From NCBI RefSeq assembly GCF_016864375.1, contig NZ_CP069354.1, positions 1,798,001 through 1,862,000 of the forward strand: a stretch of 64,000 nucleotides of DNA, written 5' to 3'. The notes below the pieces were generated by a model. The model did no database searches. It had not been told where the DNA came from and worked only from the letters and a program-made list of their open reading frames with translations. The stretch comes from Microvirga sp. VF16 (GTDB lineage Bacteria > Pseudomonadota > Alphaproteobacteria > Rhizobiales > Beijerinckiaceae). The first letter of the stretch is position 1, and each line of letters opens with the position of its first letter. Of the stretch, positions 33,832 to 42,780 are shown in pieces. Made by a program: the position numbers and the translations under genes.

Positions 33832-35160
33832 ATGGAAACGCGCGCAAACTATGCCTTGATCGGCCTCTTCACCCTGGCGGTGATCGCGGCCGCCTTCGGC
33901 TTCGTCTACTGGTTTTCCGGGGGTGAGCGGGGACAGGCGCGCCAGACCATCCGCATCGTGTTTTCCGGCTCGGTTTCGGGGCTTTCCCAGGGGTCGAGCG
34001 TGTCTTTCAATGGACTGCGCGTCGGCGAGGTGTCGAGTCTCGATCTCCTCCCGGAAGATCCCCGCCGCGTGGTCGCCATCGCGACGGTCAACAGCAACAC
34101 GCCCATCCGTTCCGATACGCGCGCCCGTCTGGAATACCAGGGCCTGACCGGCGTGGCGAATGTCGGCCTGTCGGGGGGTGAGCCGGGTGCCCCGCCGCTG
34201 GTGGCCGGTCCGGGCCAGCCCATGCCAACGATCTTTGCCGATCGCTCCGACTTCCAGGACCTTATCGAGACCGCGCGAAACATCGCCCGGCGGGCCGACG
34301 ACGTGCTGGAGCGCGTCAGTCGGGTCATCACCGACAACGAAGGCTCCATCAACCGTACGATCCAGAACGTGGAGCGCTTCTCCCAGGCCCTGGGCGAGAA
34401 CGCAGAGGGCATCGACCGCTTCCTGGCGCAGATCGGTCAGGCGGCCGAAAAGGTGGGGCCGCTGGCCGAGAAGCTCGAGACCCTGGCGACGAATGTCGAC
34501 GAGGTGGTGCGTTCCGTCGACCGCCAGCGGGTCGCCCGCATTGTCGAGAACGTCGACAACTTCACTGCGGCACTTGGCGAAAACCGGCAGGTCGTGAGCG
34601 ACGCGCTGAAGGATGCGGCGAGCCTGATCGACCGGTTGAACGAGACCGCGCCGAAGCTCGATTCGGCCGTGGCCGAGATTGCTGAGATCACCAAAGCCAT
34701 CGATCCGGCCAAGATCGGCCGCACGGTCGATAATGTGGACACCTTCACCCAGACCTTGAGCCAGCGCAGCCCGGACATCGACAAAGCGATCCAGGAAGCG
34801 CGTTCGATCACCGAAAAGCTCAACAAATCCGCCGATAAGATCGACAGCGTGCTGGCGGCGGCCGAGAAGTTTCTCGGCTCGGCCTCCGGCGAATCCGGAA
34901 GGAGCGCTTTTGATGAAATCCGCGCGGCTGCCGTGGCCGTCCGCGAGCTTGCCAACGATCTCAACACCAGGACCGAAGGCGTCCTGAGTGGCGTCAACCG
35001 ATTCACGGAATCGGGATTGCGGGAATACGAGGCTCTGGCCGTGGAAGGTCGCAGGACGCTTGGCGATATCAGCCGGGCGGTCCGCAGCATCGAGCGTAAT
35101 CCACAGCAGTTTATTTTCGGTAGCAGTCCCAATCTCCCCCAATACAATGGACGCCGTTAA
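33832..35160 (+). CDS. mlaD: MCE-domain lipid-binding protein, MlaD type
   Basis: A 442-residue protein anchored by one N-terminal membrane span (residues about 8-28, YALIGLFTLAVIAAAFGFVYWF). The MCE domain follows (about 40-118): IVFSGSVSGLSQGSSVSFNGLRVGEVSSLDLLPEDPRRVVAIATVNSNTPI. Residues about 130-440 are a long helical region with repeated IDR/NVDNFTAALGENR-like units, longer than in E. coli MlaD (183 residues), as in alphaproteobacterial and chloroplast MCE proteins. It is the periplasmic substrate-carrying ring of the Mla complex. The start follows AAGGG. Confidence 0.93.
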   Translation: METRANYALIGLFTLAVIAAAFGFVYWFSGGERGQARQTIRIVFSGSVSGLSQGSSVSFNGLRVGEVSSLDLLPEDPRRVVAIATVNSNTPIRSDTRARLEYQGLTGVANVGLSGGEPGAPPLVAGPGQPMPTIFADRSDFQDLIETARNIARRADDVLERVSRVITDNEGSINRTIQNVERFSQALGENAEGIDRFLAQIGQAAEKVGPLAEKLETLATNVDEVVRSVDRQRVARIVENVDNFTAALGENRQVVSDALKDAASLIDRLNETAPKLDSAVAEIAEITKAIDPAKIGRTVDNVDTFTQTLSQRSPDIDKAIQEARSITEKLNKSADKIDSVLAAAEKFLGSASGESGRSAFDEIRAAAVAVRELANDLNTRTEGVLSGVNRFTESGLREYEALAVEGRRTLGDISRAVRSIERNPQQFIFGSSPNLPQYNGRR

Positions 35161-35169
35161 GTAACCAGT

Positions 35170-35841
35170 ATGCGTGGACTCCCTGTGTCGCTCCCCCGGC
35201 CTGATCGAGCCTTCCCGCTCCGGCGCTTTGCTCCGGTGCTGGTCCTGGCTGCCTTGACGGGCGCCTGCTCGTCGGGGCCGGCACCGGCCACCTATGATCT
35301 CTCGGCGCCGACGTCCCGGATCCGGGGCGCTGCCGGCGTTCAGGTTCTGGTCAACGAGCCTGCGGCCCTGCAGCAGCTCTCGACCCAGCAGATCCTGGTG
35401 AAGGATGACAGCGGCTCGGTGTCGTTCATTGGAGGAGGACAGTGGGCCGATAACCTGCCGCGCCTGATCCAGACTCGCCTGATCAACACGTTCGAGAATG
35501 CTTCGCAGCTCCGTGGCGTGTCCCGTCCGAGCAGCGGCGCCGTGGCCGACGTCCAGCTCATCTCCGAGCTGCGCCGATTCGAGATCGCTACGCCGGTCAA
35601 TGAGGCTGTTGTCGAGATCTCCGTGAAGATCGTCAGTGATCGAGACGGCCGCATTGTCAACGGCCGTATCTTCCGCGCTAGCGTCCCGGCAAGCGCCGTG
35701 GACGCTCCAAACGCTGCGCGCGCCCTCGACGAGGCCCTGTCGGTGGTCATGCTCAACATCGTGCGCTGGGTGAGCGGCAGTCATCTGCCACGGCGGGACG
35801 ACCCGAGCACCGCCATGGGCGAGACACGACCGCCGGCTTGA
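35170..35841 (+). CDS. ABC-type transport auxiliary lipoprotein of the Mla operon
   Basis: A 223-residue lipoprotein. The signal ends in a lipobox LTGAC with the lipidated Cys at residue 33, after a basic N-region (PRPDRAFPLRRF) longer than usual. The mature part includes TYDLSAPTSRI, LVNEPAALQQLSTQQILVKDDSGSVSFIGGGQWADNLPRLIQTRLINTFENASQLRGVSRPSSG, the pattern of the PqiC-like 'ABC-type transport auxiliary lipoprotein' family. It is the last gene of the operon, 9 bases after mlaD, and probably links the inner-membrane complex to the outer membrane. Confidence 0.88.
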   Translation: MRGLPVSLPRPDRAFPLRRFAPVLVLAALTGACSSGPAPATYDLSAPTSRIRGAAGVQVLVNEPAALQQLSTQQILVKDDSGSVSFIGGGQWADNLPRLIQTRLINTFENASQLRGVSRPSSGAVADVQLISELRRFEIATPVNEAVVEISVKIVSDRDGRIVNGRIFRASVPASAVDAPNAARALDEALSVVMLNIVRWVSGSHLPRRDDPSTAMGETRPPA

Positions 35842-35891
35842 GGGCCGTCCCTTACCCTTAGGTTTATCCTCAACTTTCAGATCCAAAGCCA

Positions 35892-36090
35892 CGTCATCAC
35901 CGGCCTTGTGCCGGTGATCCCGATGGGTCGAAGTGCAGAGCCTCACCGCATCGGGATGGCCGGGACCGGCCCGGCCATGACGTCGAGCGAGTCATCCTCG
36001 GCGGACGCAGGCCGGGAAGGGGATCCCTGGCGCTGAGCGTGAGGGTGGATTCCCTTCCCCTCCACTGACGCTCCGGCCGGGAATGACACG
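35892..36090. repeat. Family B intergenic palindrome cluster
   Basis: It fills most of the 326-base gap between the lipoprotein gene and the convergent giant gene. The 5' part holds a hairpin with 8-base arms (35896-35903 and 35911-35918), then a second imperfect inverted repeat up to about 35984. The 3' part (35991-36090), bounded by GTCAT and ATGAC, is about 100 bases and closely resembles the repeat at 42066-42165. Confidence 0.8.
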
Positions 36091-36113
36091 GGTCTAAGGT
36101 TGGCTCTCCAAGA

Positions 36114-36141
36114 AAAAACGCGGCCCGGAGGCCGCGTTTTT
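36114..36141. terminator. Bidirectional rho-independent terminator
   Basis: A perfect 12-base stem (36114-36125 with 36130-36141), loop CGGA, with A-tract on the left and T-tract on the right, so it can end transcription from both sides. It lies between the Mla operon (plus strand) and the giant coiled-coil gene (minus strand). Confidence 0.85.
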
Positions 36142-36167
36142 CACTTCTCAATTTACGTTCTCAAGCC

Positions 36168-39100
36168 TCAATCAAACCGGCCGCTCGCGTGGGCCAGCAT
36201 GGTGTAGACCTTGCCGGTTTCCGACGTGAGGTAGGTCTTCGTCATCATGGAGTCGCGATCGTCGCGGGAGACTTCGGCAAGCAGACGCTCGAACTCTTCC
36301 ACATAACGATCCACGGTCTGCCGGAACTCCTCGTCGCGGCGGTACTTGCGGCGGATCTCGTCGAAGGTCTGCTGACCCTGCAGCGTGTAGAGGCGACGGG
36401 TGAACACGTTGCTCTCGCCGCGGCGGTAGCGGTCCCACAACTCGACGGCCGCGTCATGGTCGATCATGCGGGCGATATCGACCGAGATTGAATCCAGGGA
36501 TTCGAGGCTGTTGGTGCGAGCGCGGTCGGCGCGGGCCGGCGTGCGGGTCGGCTCCACATTCTCGTCCCGGGAGGCGCGATTCAGGAGATCCGACAGCCAG
36601 CCGCCACGAACCCCGGCATCGCGGGGAGCCTCCTCCCGACGGGGAGCCGGACGCTCCGCAGCGGGTTGAGCCTGGCGAGCGGGCGTCGGGGTGGGCGCTG
36701 GGGCCGGAGCGGGCGCAGGCTTGGGCTCGGCCTGACGAGCGACCGCCGGAGCAGGGGCGGGGGCCGGAGTCTGCGCGATCCGCTGCTCGACCGCGGCTGC
36801 AACAGCAGCCATGGTGGCGGCGACCGGAGTCTCGTTGACTGCGGCCTTGCGCGGCTGGGCGGCCGGAGCGGCATCGACCAGACGGTTGGAGCGCGAGACC
36901 AGTGCGGACAGCTCGTTGAGAGCCTTGATCTGGTCGGCGACGACGCGGCGCATATTGGCGCTCGCTTCCTGCGTTTCCTGCGGCAGCTCGACGACGCCGC
37001 GGCGGAGTTCAGCGCGGGTGGCTTCCAGCTCGCGCTGGATCTGGCCCGTCATGCCGCGCAGTTCGCCCATCGTATCTCGGAATTTCGCGGTGGCATTGCT
37101 GAGCGCCTCGGTCATTTCGGCCGCGGCCTGCTCGTAGTTGGTGCGCAGGGCGGCGGCTGTGCGTGCGCTTTCCTCGCCCGTGGTGGCACGGATGCGCTCG
37201 AACTGCTCGCCGATGGCATTGGTCGTGGTCTGCGCGGCAGCGGCGAGGACGGAGCCGAGCTGGCGTGCCTTGGCGTCGGCGCTTTCGAGCGAACCTTCCA
37301 GCAGAGTCGTGAAGGAGCGGGTGACGGACTCGAGATCCTGCGAACGATCGTTAATCCGGCCAAGAAGTTCGTCCAGGGCCTGCTGGCGGCTGGAGAGGGC
37401 CTCGCCCATGCGAGCCTCGACGCGCTCCAGTGCGTTTGCAGCCTCGGTAAGGGTGCGCATCTGCTCGCCGGTGGTGTCGGTGAGCGTACGGCCACGCTCC
37501 TCGAGGCTCTGGGCCAGTTCCAGCGCCTGCTGGATAGCGCCGGAGGACACGCTGCGCAGGGCATCGACCTGATCGGCAACCTGATCGGAAGCACGGCCGG
37601 TCTGCGTGGCGATCTCGGACAGGAGCGACTCGATGTGCTGGACGCGTCCGGCTAACCCATCCTCGACGGCGCCGAGATTGCTGCTGGCCGAGGCCGCAAC
37701 TTGCTGGAGCAGACGATTGGCATCCTGCAGGCGGCCGAGAACGTCGGAGAGTTCGCCGCGCAGACGCTCGTTGGCGCCGGTGAGGGTTTCGACAGTCTGC
37801 TGCGTGCCGTCGTCGATGGCACTGCGCATGGCCTCGGTCGACTGCATGTAGGAGGCGGTCAGCTCCATGGTGCGCTCCTGGAGAGAGGAGAGCATGGTGC
37901 TGCTGCGCTCTTCAAGGTTGCGCAGGGTTGTCTCGCTGATGGCGGCAACTTCGCGGCCGATGACTTCGCCCCGGTTGCCCAGGTTCTCGACGAGGGACGC
38001 GCCTTCGGTGTCGAAGATCGAGCGAATCTCGCCGATGCGGCCGGTGAGCGAGCTGAGGACGGCCTGTCCGCGCTCGTCGATGGTTTCGGCCACGCCGCTC
38101 AGGCGGTTGACGACCCGGTCTTCGAGCATCGTCACGCTCTGGTTGAGAGCGTTGGCAATCTCTTCCGCGCGAGTTCCCAGGGTCTGGTTGATCTCGAACG
38201 CACGGGTGCCGAGGGTTTCCGTGATTCTGTCGGCACGGCTGCCGAGAACCTCGTTGATCGAGGCGATGCGGCCATCGAGCGACTCACCGATCTGCTCGGC
38301 CCTGGAGGACAGGGTATCGGCAATCGCGTTGGTCTTGGCAGTGATCGCCTGACTGATCTCGTCCACACGCGCTTGAAGCGCGGTCGCCACGTCGCGTCCG
38401 CCCTCGGCCATGACGCGGGCCATCTCGCCGGTGCGTATGACGAGAGCCTCGTTGAGGGCCGTGGACCGGGCGCCGAGAACGCTGTCGACGCGCTCGACGA
38501 TGGTGTCGAAGTTGCCCGTGATCTCCGAGCTGCGACGAGAAGCGTGCTCCTCGAGAGCGGCGAGCTGGGTTTCGATGGCGGTGGTCGCCTCGCGCGCACG
38601 CTCGGCAAAGGACTCGGCCACGGTGCGACCCTGGATGGAGATGAGGCGGTCCATCTCCTCGACGCGACTGCTGATCGTCTCGGTCAGGTTGCCCACGTCG
38701 CGGGACATGCGCTCGGCCATCTCGCCGCCGCGGGCCATGACGCCTTCGAAAGCGGTCAGACGGGATCCGAGGGTCTCTTCCATCTCGCGGCTGCGGGTAT
38801 CGACCGTTGTGGACAGGGTTTCCGCCGTCCGGTTGAGCACCTCGTTGACGCGCGATCCCTGGGCCGCGATGGCAAGAACGATGTCTTTGGCAGCGGTTGC
38901 CAGACGGGTCTGCGCTTCGTCGGTATGGCGGGAGAGAGTCTCCGAGAATTCCTGGCCGCGCGTTTCGAAGGCGGTGCGGAATTCCTCGACTTGGCTGCCC
39001 ATGAGTGTCGAGACGCGCTCGCCGGCCTGAGCGAGGCTGGTCTCCAGGGCCTGGCCCTGGACGGTGACGGATTCACTGACGCGCTGGCTTGCGGTCTCGA

Positions 39101-40904
39101 GGCGGTTCGCCAGATCCTCGACACGGTTGCCGATGGATTCGTCGGCAAGTCGCACGGCGCCTTCGAGCTGATCGCGCACTTCGCCGCCGCGCTCGCTGAT
39201 CTCACGGGTAACATCGGCGGCTGTCGTTGCAAGACGCTCGCGGAATTCGTTGCCGCGCAGAACGATCTCGTCGACGACGCCCGTTCCGGTGGTCGCGAGC
39301 TGCTCGCGCAGGCTCGTGCCGCGCGTCGACAACTCCTCGATGAGAGAGCCGGCGGTGAGGGCGAATTCCTCGCGCAGGCCGCTGCTGCTGGCGGTGAGCT
39401 CCTGAACGAGCGTGGCGCCAGTGGTCGAGAGCTGCTCGCGCACCTGTGTGCCGCGGGTCGTGATCTCTTCGCTCACGGTGGTGCCTGCCGCGGCGATCTG
39501 ATCGCGCATCTCCGCGGTGCGGGCGGAAATGTCGTCGGCAATCACGCCGCCGGTGGCCGCCAGCTTCTCGGTGATCTCGGCTCCGCGCTGCGTGAAGCTG
39601 TCTTCCAGGCTGCGCGCAGTCTGCTCGAAGGCCTCACGCACGTCGTTGCCCTGCTCGGCGAGGGCATCGATCACACCGCGACCGGTCTCGGCGAGTGTGC
39701 GGGTGACCTGGCTTGCGCCGTCCTGCAGGTGACGGGTCAGCAGGTCGCCGGTGCGCTCGAACGCGCCGGTGATGTCCTGCGCCTTGCTCTCGAGGGTGCT
39801 CGTAATGGTGGTGCCCACCTCCGAGATGCCGTTCTTGATCTCTTCGCTGGAGCCCGAGAGGCGCTCGACCAACTCGACGCCGCGGCTCGCCATCTCCTCG
39901 ACGACGCGCTCGCCGGCGCGGCCGAGAGCTTGCGTGATGTGATCGCCCTGCTTTTCGAGCGAGGCGGTGACCTTGTCGCCTGCGCCACTGACAGCGGACA
40001 CGACACGCTCGCTGGCGCCGTCGAGATCCTGGATCAGGTTCTGATGCACGCCAGTGATGGAACCGCGCACACGCTCCGCATTCGACACGATAGCCTCGCG
40101 CTGCGCCACCAACTCATCGATGAGCGAGCGGATGCGGATTTCGTTGTCGGAATAGGCACGCTCCAGCGTGGAGATCTCGCTGCGCACGAGCGTCTCAAGC
40201 TCGCCGGCACGGGCCAGGGCACGCTCGACGCCGTCGCCGACGGCAGCCACCTCACGGCGCACGGCCTGCGAGACGGAGAGAACCGCATCGGTAGAGAAGT
40301 TTTCCGGTTGAGCCAGACGCACGGCGACTTCGCCGACCGCCCGGGCCACCATCTTCATCTCCTGCGAGCGAACGGTCATCATCGCGGCGATGAAGAACAG
40401 AAAGACGGGAGCCACGAGTCCGACGGCGCCGAGGGCCAGCTGGGAAGTCGAGAAGGTGGTGAGCAATTGCTCGGGAGTCGTGATGCCCTGCGTGTAAACG
40501 AGAGCTCCGACGCCGCCGAGCCAGAGCAGGGAGGCGAGGGCGGCCATCCAGTAAGCGCGGCGGGAGGGACGAATCTGAAGGGCCTGCAGCATCACGCCGA
40601 CATTCTGGCGATCATCGTTGGCGACGGCATTCCGGTCGGGCGCGACGAAGCCGGAACGGGCCATGTCGTCGAGCCTGGGGTCGTGGTCGTCTGCCTGGGC
40701 GGACAGGGAATCGGAGCCAAGACCGAAGGGACCCTTGGTGAAGTCGTGATCGTCGATATCCGGCAGCTTGGGCTCTTCATAAGGTTTGCTGCCCGCGCGC
40801 CCCGGGGTGTGGATCACGAATGTCTCGTCAAGGTTGAGCGCCTGCTCGACAGCCGACAAGGCTGCCTCGGCCGGGTCCTTCATCTTCTTGTTCTCGGTCG
40901 CCAT
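36168..40904 (-). CDS. gpr: Growth-pole-ring (GPR/RgsE-like) giant coiled-coil membrane protein
   Basis: A 1578-residue protein. Residues 1-115 are acidic and disordered; two membrane spans follow (about 117-137 and 156-177). Residues about 190-1320 are a long alpha-helical, apolipoprotein-like repeat region: six 22-residue units at about 463-594 and five consecutive 11-residue units at 865-919 (pattern LxxRAxxIxxx). Residues about 1330-1420 are Pro/Ala-rich. The last about 115 residues (from SISVDIARMIDHDAAVELWDRYRRGESNVFTRRLYTLQGQQTFDEIRRKYRRDEEF) form a compact conserved-looking domain. This layout is that of the Agrobacterium growth-pole-ring protein, which forms a ring at the growing pole in Hyphomicrobiales and is longer (about 2100). 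Start 40904 is chosen at MATENKK; the frame continues to 40982. Product location is inner membrane, polar. Confidence 0.85.
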   Translation of the reverse strand: MATENKKMKDPAEAALSAVEQALNLDETFVIHTPGRAGSKPYEEPKLPDIDDHDFTKGPFGLGSDSLSAQADDHDPRLDDMARSGFVAPDRNAVANDDRQNVGVMLQALQIRPSRRAYWMAALASLLWLGGVGALVYTQGITTPEQLLTTFSTSQLALGAVGLVAPVFLFFIAAMMTVRSQEMKMVARAVGEVAVRLAQPENFSTDAVLSVSQAVRREVAAVGDGVERALARAGELETLVRSEISTLERAYSDNEIRIRSLIDELVAQREAIVSNAERVRGSITGVHQNLIQDLDGASERVVSAVSGAGDKVTASLEKQGDHITQALGRAGERVVEEMASRGVELVERLSGSSEEIKNGISEVGTTITSTLESKAQDITGAFERTGDLLTRHLQDGASQVTRTLAETGRGVIDALAEQGNDVREAFEQTARSLEDSFTQRGAEITEKLAATGGVIADDISARTAEMRDQIAAAGTTVSEEITTRGTQVREQLSTTGATLVQELTASSSGLREEFALTAGSLIEELSTRGTSLREQLATTGTGVVDEIVLRGNEFRERLATTAADVTREISERGGEVRDQLEGAVRLADESIGNRVEDLANRLETASQRVSESVTVQGQALETSLAQAGERVSTLMGSQVEEFRTAFETRGQEFSETLSRHTDEAQTRLATAAKDIVLAIAAQGSRVNEVLNRTAETLSTTVDTRSREMEETLGSRLTAFEGVMARGGEMAERMSRDVGNLTETISSRVEEMDRLISIQGRTVAESFAERAREATTAIETQLAALEEHASRRSSEITGNFDTIVERVDSVLGARSTALNEALVIRTGEMARVMAEGGRDVATALQARVDEISQAITAKTNAIADTLSSRAEQIGESLDGRIASINEVLGSRADRITETLGTRAFEINQTLGTRAEEIANALNQSVTMLEDRVVNRLSGVAETIDERGQAVLSSLTGRIGEIRSIFDTEGASLVENLGNRGEVIGREVAAISETTLRNLEERSSTMLSSLQERTMELTASYMQSTEAMRSAIDDGTQQTVETLTGANERLRGELSDVLGRLQDANRLLQQVAASASSNLGAVEDGLAGRVQHIESLLSEIATQTGRASDQVADQVDALRSVSSGAIQQALELAQSLEERGRTLTDTTGEQMRTLTEAANALERVEARMGEALSSRQQALDELLGRINDRSQDLESVTRSFTTLLEGSLESADAKARQLGSVLAAAAQTTTNAIGEQFERIRATTGEESARTAAALRTNYEQAAAEMTEALSNATAKFRDTMGELRGMTGQIQRELEATRAELRRGVVELPQETQEASANMRRVVADQIKALNELSALVSRSNRLVDAAPAAQPRKAAVNETPVAATMAAVAAAVEQRIAQTPAPAPAPAVARQAEPKPAPAPAPAPTPTPARQAQPAAERPAPRREEAPRDAGVRGGWLSDLLNRASRDENVEPTRTPARADRARTNSLESLDSISVDIARMIDHDAAVELWDRYRRGESNVFTRRLYTLQGQQTFDEIRRKYRRDEEFRQTVDRYVEEFERLLAEVSRDDRDSMMTKTYLTSETGKVYTMLAHASGRFD

Positions 40905-41222
40905 GATCCGCCCTCGTGACGCAACTGCTGATGGTTGAAGCCGCCTCATTCTCTGAAAAAGGAGGTGAATGCGTGGCTTCAACCGGTACGGAGAGCCTCA
41001 TTCAAGGATTTCCGCACGGTAATCTGTCATTTACCAAGCAAGTCTAGCGGCCGATCTGAAACAAGGAAACCCGATGTCCCCTGTCATTTATGAACGTCGT
41101 TAACGGCTTAGTAACCTGCTCTACCGGGGAAAATTGCGGCGAAAAGACGGCAGGTATTGCGCCCGTCTCTCGTCTTCCGGCGCAGTCTGTCTTAAGTATG
41201 CGCCGACAAGCAGAGGTCCGCA
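40905..41222. other. Intergenic region between the giant coiled-coil gene and the ferredoxin gene
   Basis: These 318 bases are divergently flanked and should hold both promoters. It contains AT-richer stretches near 41020-41110. No repeat, no RNA gene and no convincing small gene was seen; only weak hairpins, one at about 41144-41170. No full CtrA-type site is present. Confidence 0.5.
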
Positions 41223-41543
41223 ATGATCAATATTACGTTCATCGATGCCGAAGGGACTGCCCGCACCGTCGAGGCGGAGGAGGGCGCAACCGTCATGGAA
41301 ACCGCCATTCGCAATGGCGTTCCAGGCATCGAGGCGGAATGCGGCGGCGCCTGCTCCTGCGCCACCTGTCACGTCTATGTCGCAGAAGAATGGGAGGCCG
41401 CGACGGGCCAGCCTCAGCCGATGGAGGAGGACATGCTCGACTTCGCTTATGATGTGCGTCCCAATTCGCGGCTCTCGTGTCAGATCCGCGTCCGGCCCGA
41501 ACTCGACGGGCTCGTCGTTCACACTCCCACCCGCCAAGGCTGA
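41223..41543 (+). CDS. 2Fe-2S ferredoxin (adrenodoxin/putidaredoxin type)
   Basis: A 106-residue ferredoxin. The iron-sulfur ligands are Cys40, Cys46, Cys49 and Cys86 (C-x5-C-x2-C ... C); an extra Cys44 lies in between. The motif AECGGACSCATCHVYV and the DMLDFAYDVRPNSRLSCQIRV region are those of the vertebrate-type (ISC) ferredoxins, which serve Fe-S cluster assembly or P450 and heme-modifying oxygenases. It is followed 15 bases later by a Usp gene on the same strand. It is likely part of a two-gene transcript. Confidence 0.94.
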   Translation: MINITFIDAEGTARTVEAEEGATVMETAIRNGVPGIEAECGGACSCATCHVYVAEEWEAATGQPQPMEEDMLDFAYDVRPNSRLSCQIRVRPELDGLVVHTPTRQG

Positions 41544-41558
41544 TCAGGAGAAAGCCCC

Positions 41559-41984
41559 ATGTTCAAGACGATCCTTGTCCCCGTCGATCTCGGTGAAGTG
41601 GAAGCGGCTCAGCCCGCCATCGATAAGGCGGTCGAGCTTGCCAAAATCTCGGCCGGCTCCCTCCGCCTGATCTATGTGCGCGCCATCGTGCCCGTCACCT
41701 ACATGGAGTTCATGCCGCCGGCCTTCGATGAGGATCAGCAGGGTGAGGCGGAGAAGAAGCTGGCGGAACTCGCCGCCAAGGTGAAGCTTCCTTCCGAGCG
41801 TGTCTCCGCCGTGGTCCGGTTGGGTTCGGTCTACAATGAGGTGCTGGATGAGGCCGAAAAGACCGGCGCCGATCTCGTCGTGGTCGGTTCACACCGGCCG
41901 ACCATGGCGACCTACCTGCTCGGCTCCAACGCCGCCACCATCGTGCGCCACGCCAAGTGCTCGGTGCTGGTGGTGCGGGCCTAA
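41559..41984 (+). CDS. Universal stress protein, single Usp domain
   Basis: A 141-residue UspA-family protein. It begins MFKTILVPVDLGEVEAAQPAIDKAVELAK and ends GADLVVVGSHRPTMATYLLGSNAATIVRHAKCSVLVVRA, with the GSHxxxx-xxLLGSNA ATP-loop in typical order. It lies 15 bases downstream of the ferredoxin gene and probably belongs to its operon. Confidence 0.92.
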   Translation: MFKTILVPVDLGEVEAAQPAIDKAVELAKISAGSLRLIYVRAIVPVTYMEFMPPAFDEDQQGEAEKKLAELAAKVKLPSERVSAVVRLGSVYNEVLDEAEKTGADLVVVGSHRPTMATYLLGSNAATIVRHAKCSVLVVRA

Positions 41985-41999
41985 GTTGCACTCCTCACC

Positions 42000-42166
42000 C
42001 GTCATGGCCGGGCTTGTCCCGGCCATCCCGATGAAGAAAGTACCGTGTTGGCGGAAGTGCACTGTGTCATCCCCGGCGGTCCGCAGGATCGGGAAGGGGA
42101 TCCGCTCACAAGCGCGGCGCTAAGGATTCCCTTCCCCTCCGCTACACTCCGGCCGGGAATGACACG
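42000..42166. repeat. Family B intergenic palindrome cluster
   Basis: It occupies the gap between the Usp gene and the convergent PH-like gene, ending at the stop of the latter. The second half (42066-42165), with GTCAT and ATGAC ends, is a close copy of 35991-36090. The first half holds a hairpin around GGCCGGG/CCCGGCC near 42007-42026. Confidence 0.8.
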
Positions 42167-42736
42167 TCAAGGCGCCTTCGGCAGAAGCTCTGCCGGCAGT
42201 TCTCCGGCGCGGAAGGGCCGGGGCTTGTTGAGGCGGATCATCGGCTCGATCTGCCACACGCCCACGATGGCGAACAGCGCGCCCATCAGGGCGACGCCCG
42301 TGGCCCCCATCTGGAAAGCCTGCCAGATCAGGTAGGCCATGGCCAACAGCGATGCGATGGCAAGCCCGGATGTCGGGATCCAGAGCCCTAGGGGCTTTCC
42401 GGCCACGAACTTCGCCTGCGGATTGGCGCGCGCGATGGCATCGCAGAGGGCTTGGGTGAAAGCGCGGTATTCCTGCGTCAGCTCCTGGGCCTCGACCAGG
42501 CTCTTCCAATCGAGCGAGTTGAATGTGAAGGATTTGCCGTCCTTCATGATCACTTTCGTCCGGAAGGACTTTTGCGCCAGCCGGCCGGGTTCAAAGGTCA
42601 TGCGCACGGTACTGACGGCGCCGAGCTGGACTTCATGCACCTTGCGGCCGGAATCCACGGTGAGTTTCTCACCCTTGAGCGTGAAGGAAATCGGCCCGCC
42701 GAAGGGCTTGGGGCTGTGGGTGTAGGTCTGGGTCAT
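42167..42736 (-). CDS. Membrane protein with bacterial PH-like domain, unknown function
   Basis: A 189-residue protein. Residues about 10-115 (ISFTLKGEKLTVDSGRKVHEVQLGAVSTVRMTFEPGRLAQKSFRTKVIMKDGKSFTFNSLDW) alternate strands in the way of a bacterial PH domain, and residues about 128-175 carry two membrane spans (LWIPTSGLAIASLLAMAYLIWQAF and GVALMGALFAIVGVWQI). The N-terminal domain is in the cytoplasm if it faces inwards. I do not recognise a named family. It is 45 bases downstream of the VWA gene on the same strand and could be in its operon. The start at 42736 (MTQTYTHSPKPFGG) is favoured by the position of the domain. Confidence 0.7.
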   Translation of the reverse strand: MTQTYTHSPKPFGGPISFTLKGEKLTVDSGRKVHEVQLGAVSTVRMTFEPGRLAQKSFRTKVIMKDGKSFTFNSLDWKSLVEAQELTQEYRAFTQALCDAIARANPQAKFVAGKPLGLWIPTSGLAIASLLAMAYLIWQAFQMGATGVALMGALFAIVGVWQIEPMIRLNKPRPFRAGELPAELLPKAP

Positions 42737-42780
42737 GCGGCTTCTTATCTTCGCATCATCTTTTCGGCAAACGATGATGC

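Noticed and set aside
33781..35946. A minus-strand open frame of about 720 codons opposite mlaD and the lipoprotein gene
   Set aside because: It spans two real operon genes and a repeat; no recognisable motif, and its start has no ribosome-binding site.
37701..40919. A plus-strand open frame of about 1070 codons opposite the giant coiled-coil gene
   Set aside because: It is antisense to an obviously real, repetitive gene with strong codon bias; its protein has no domain pattern and is a mirror of Glu/Ala/Arg codons.
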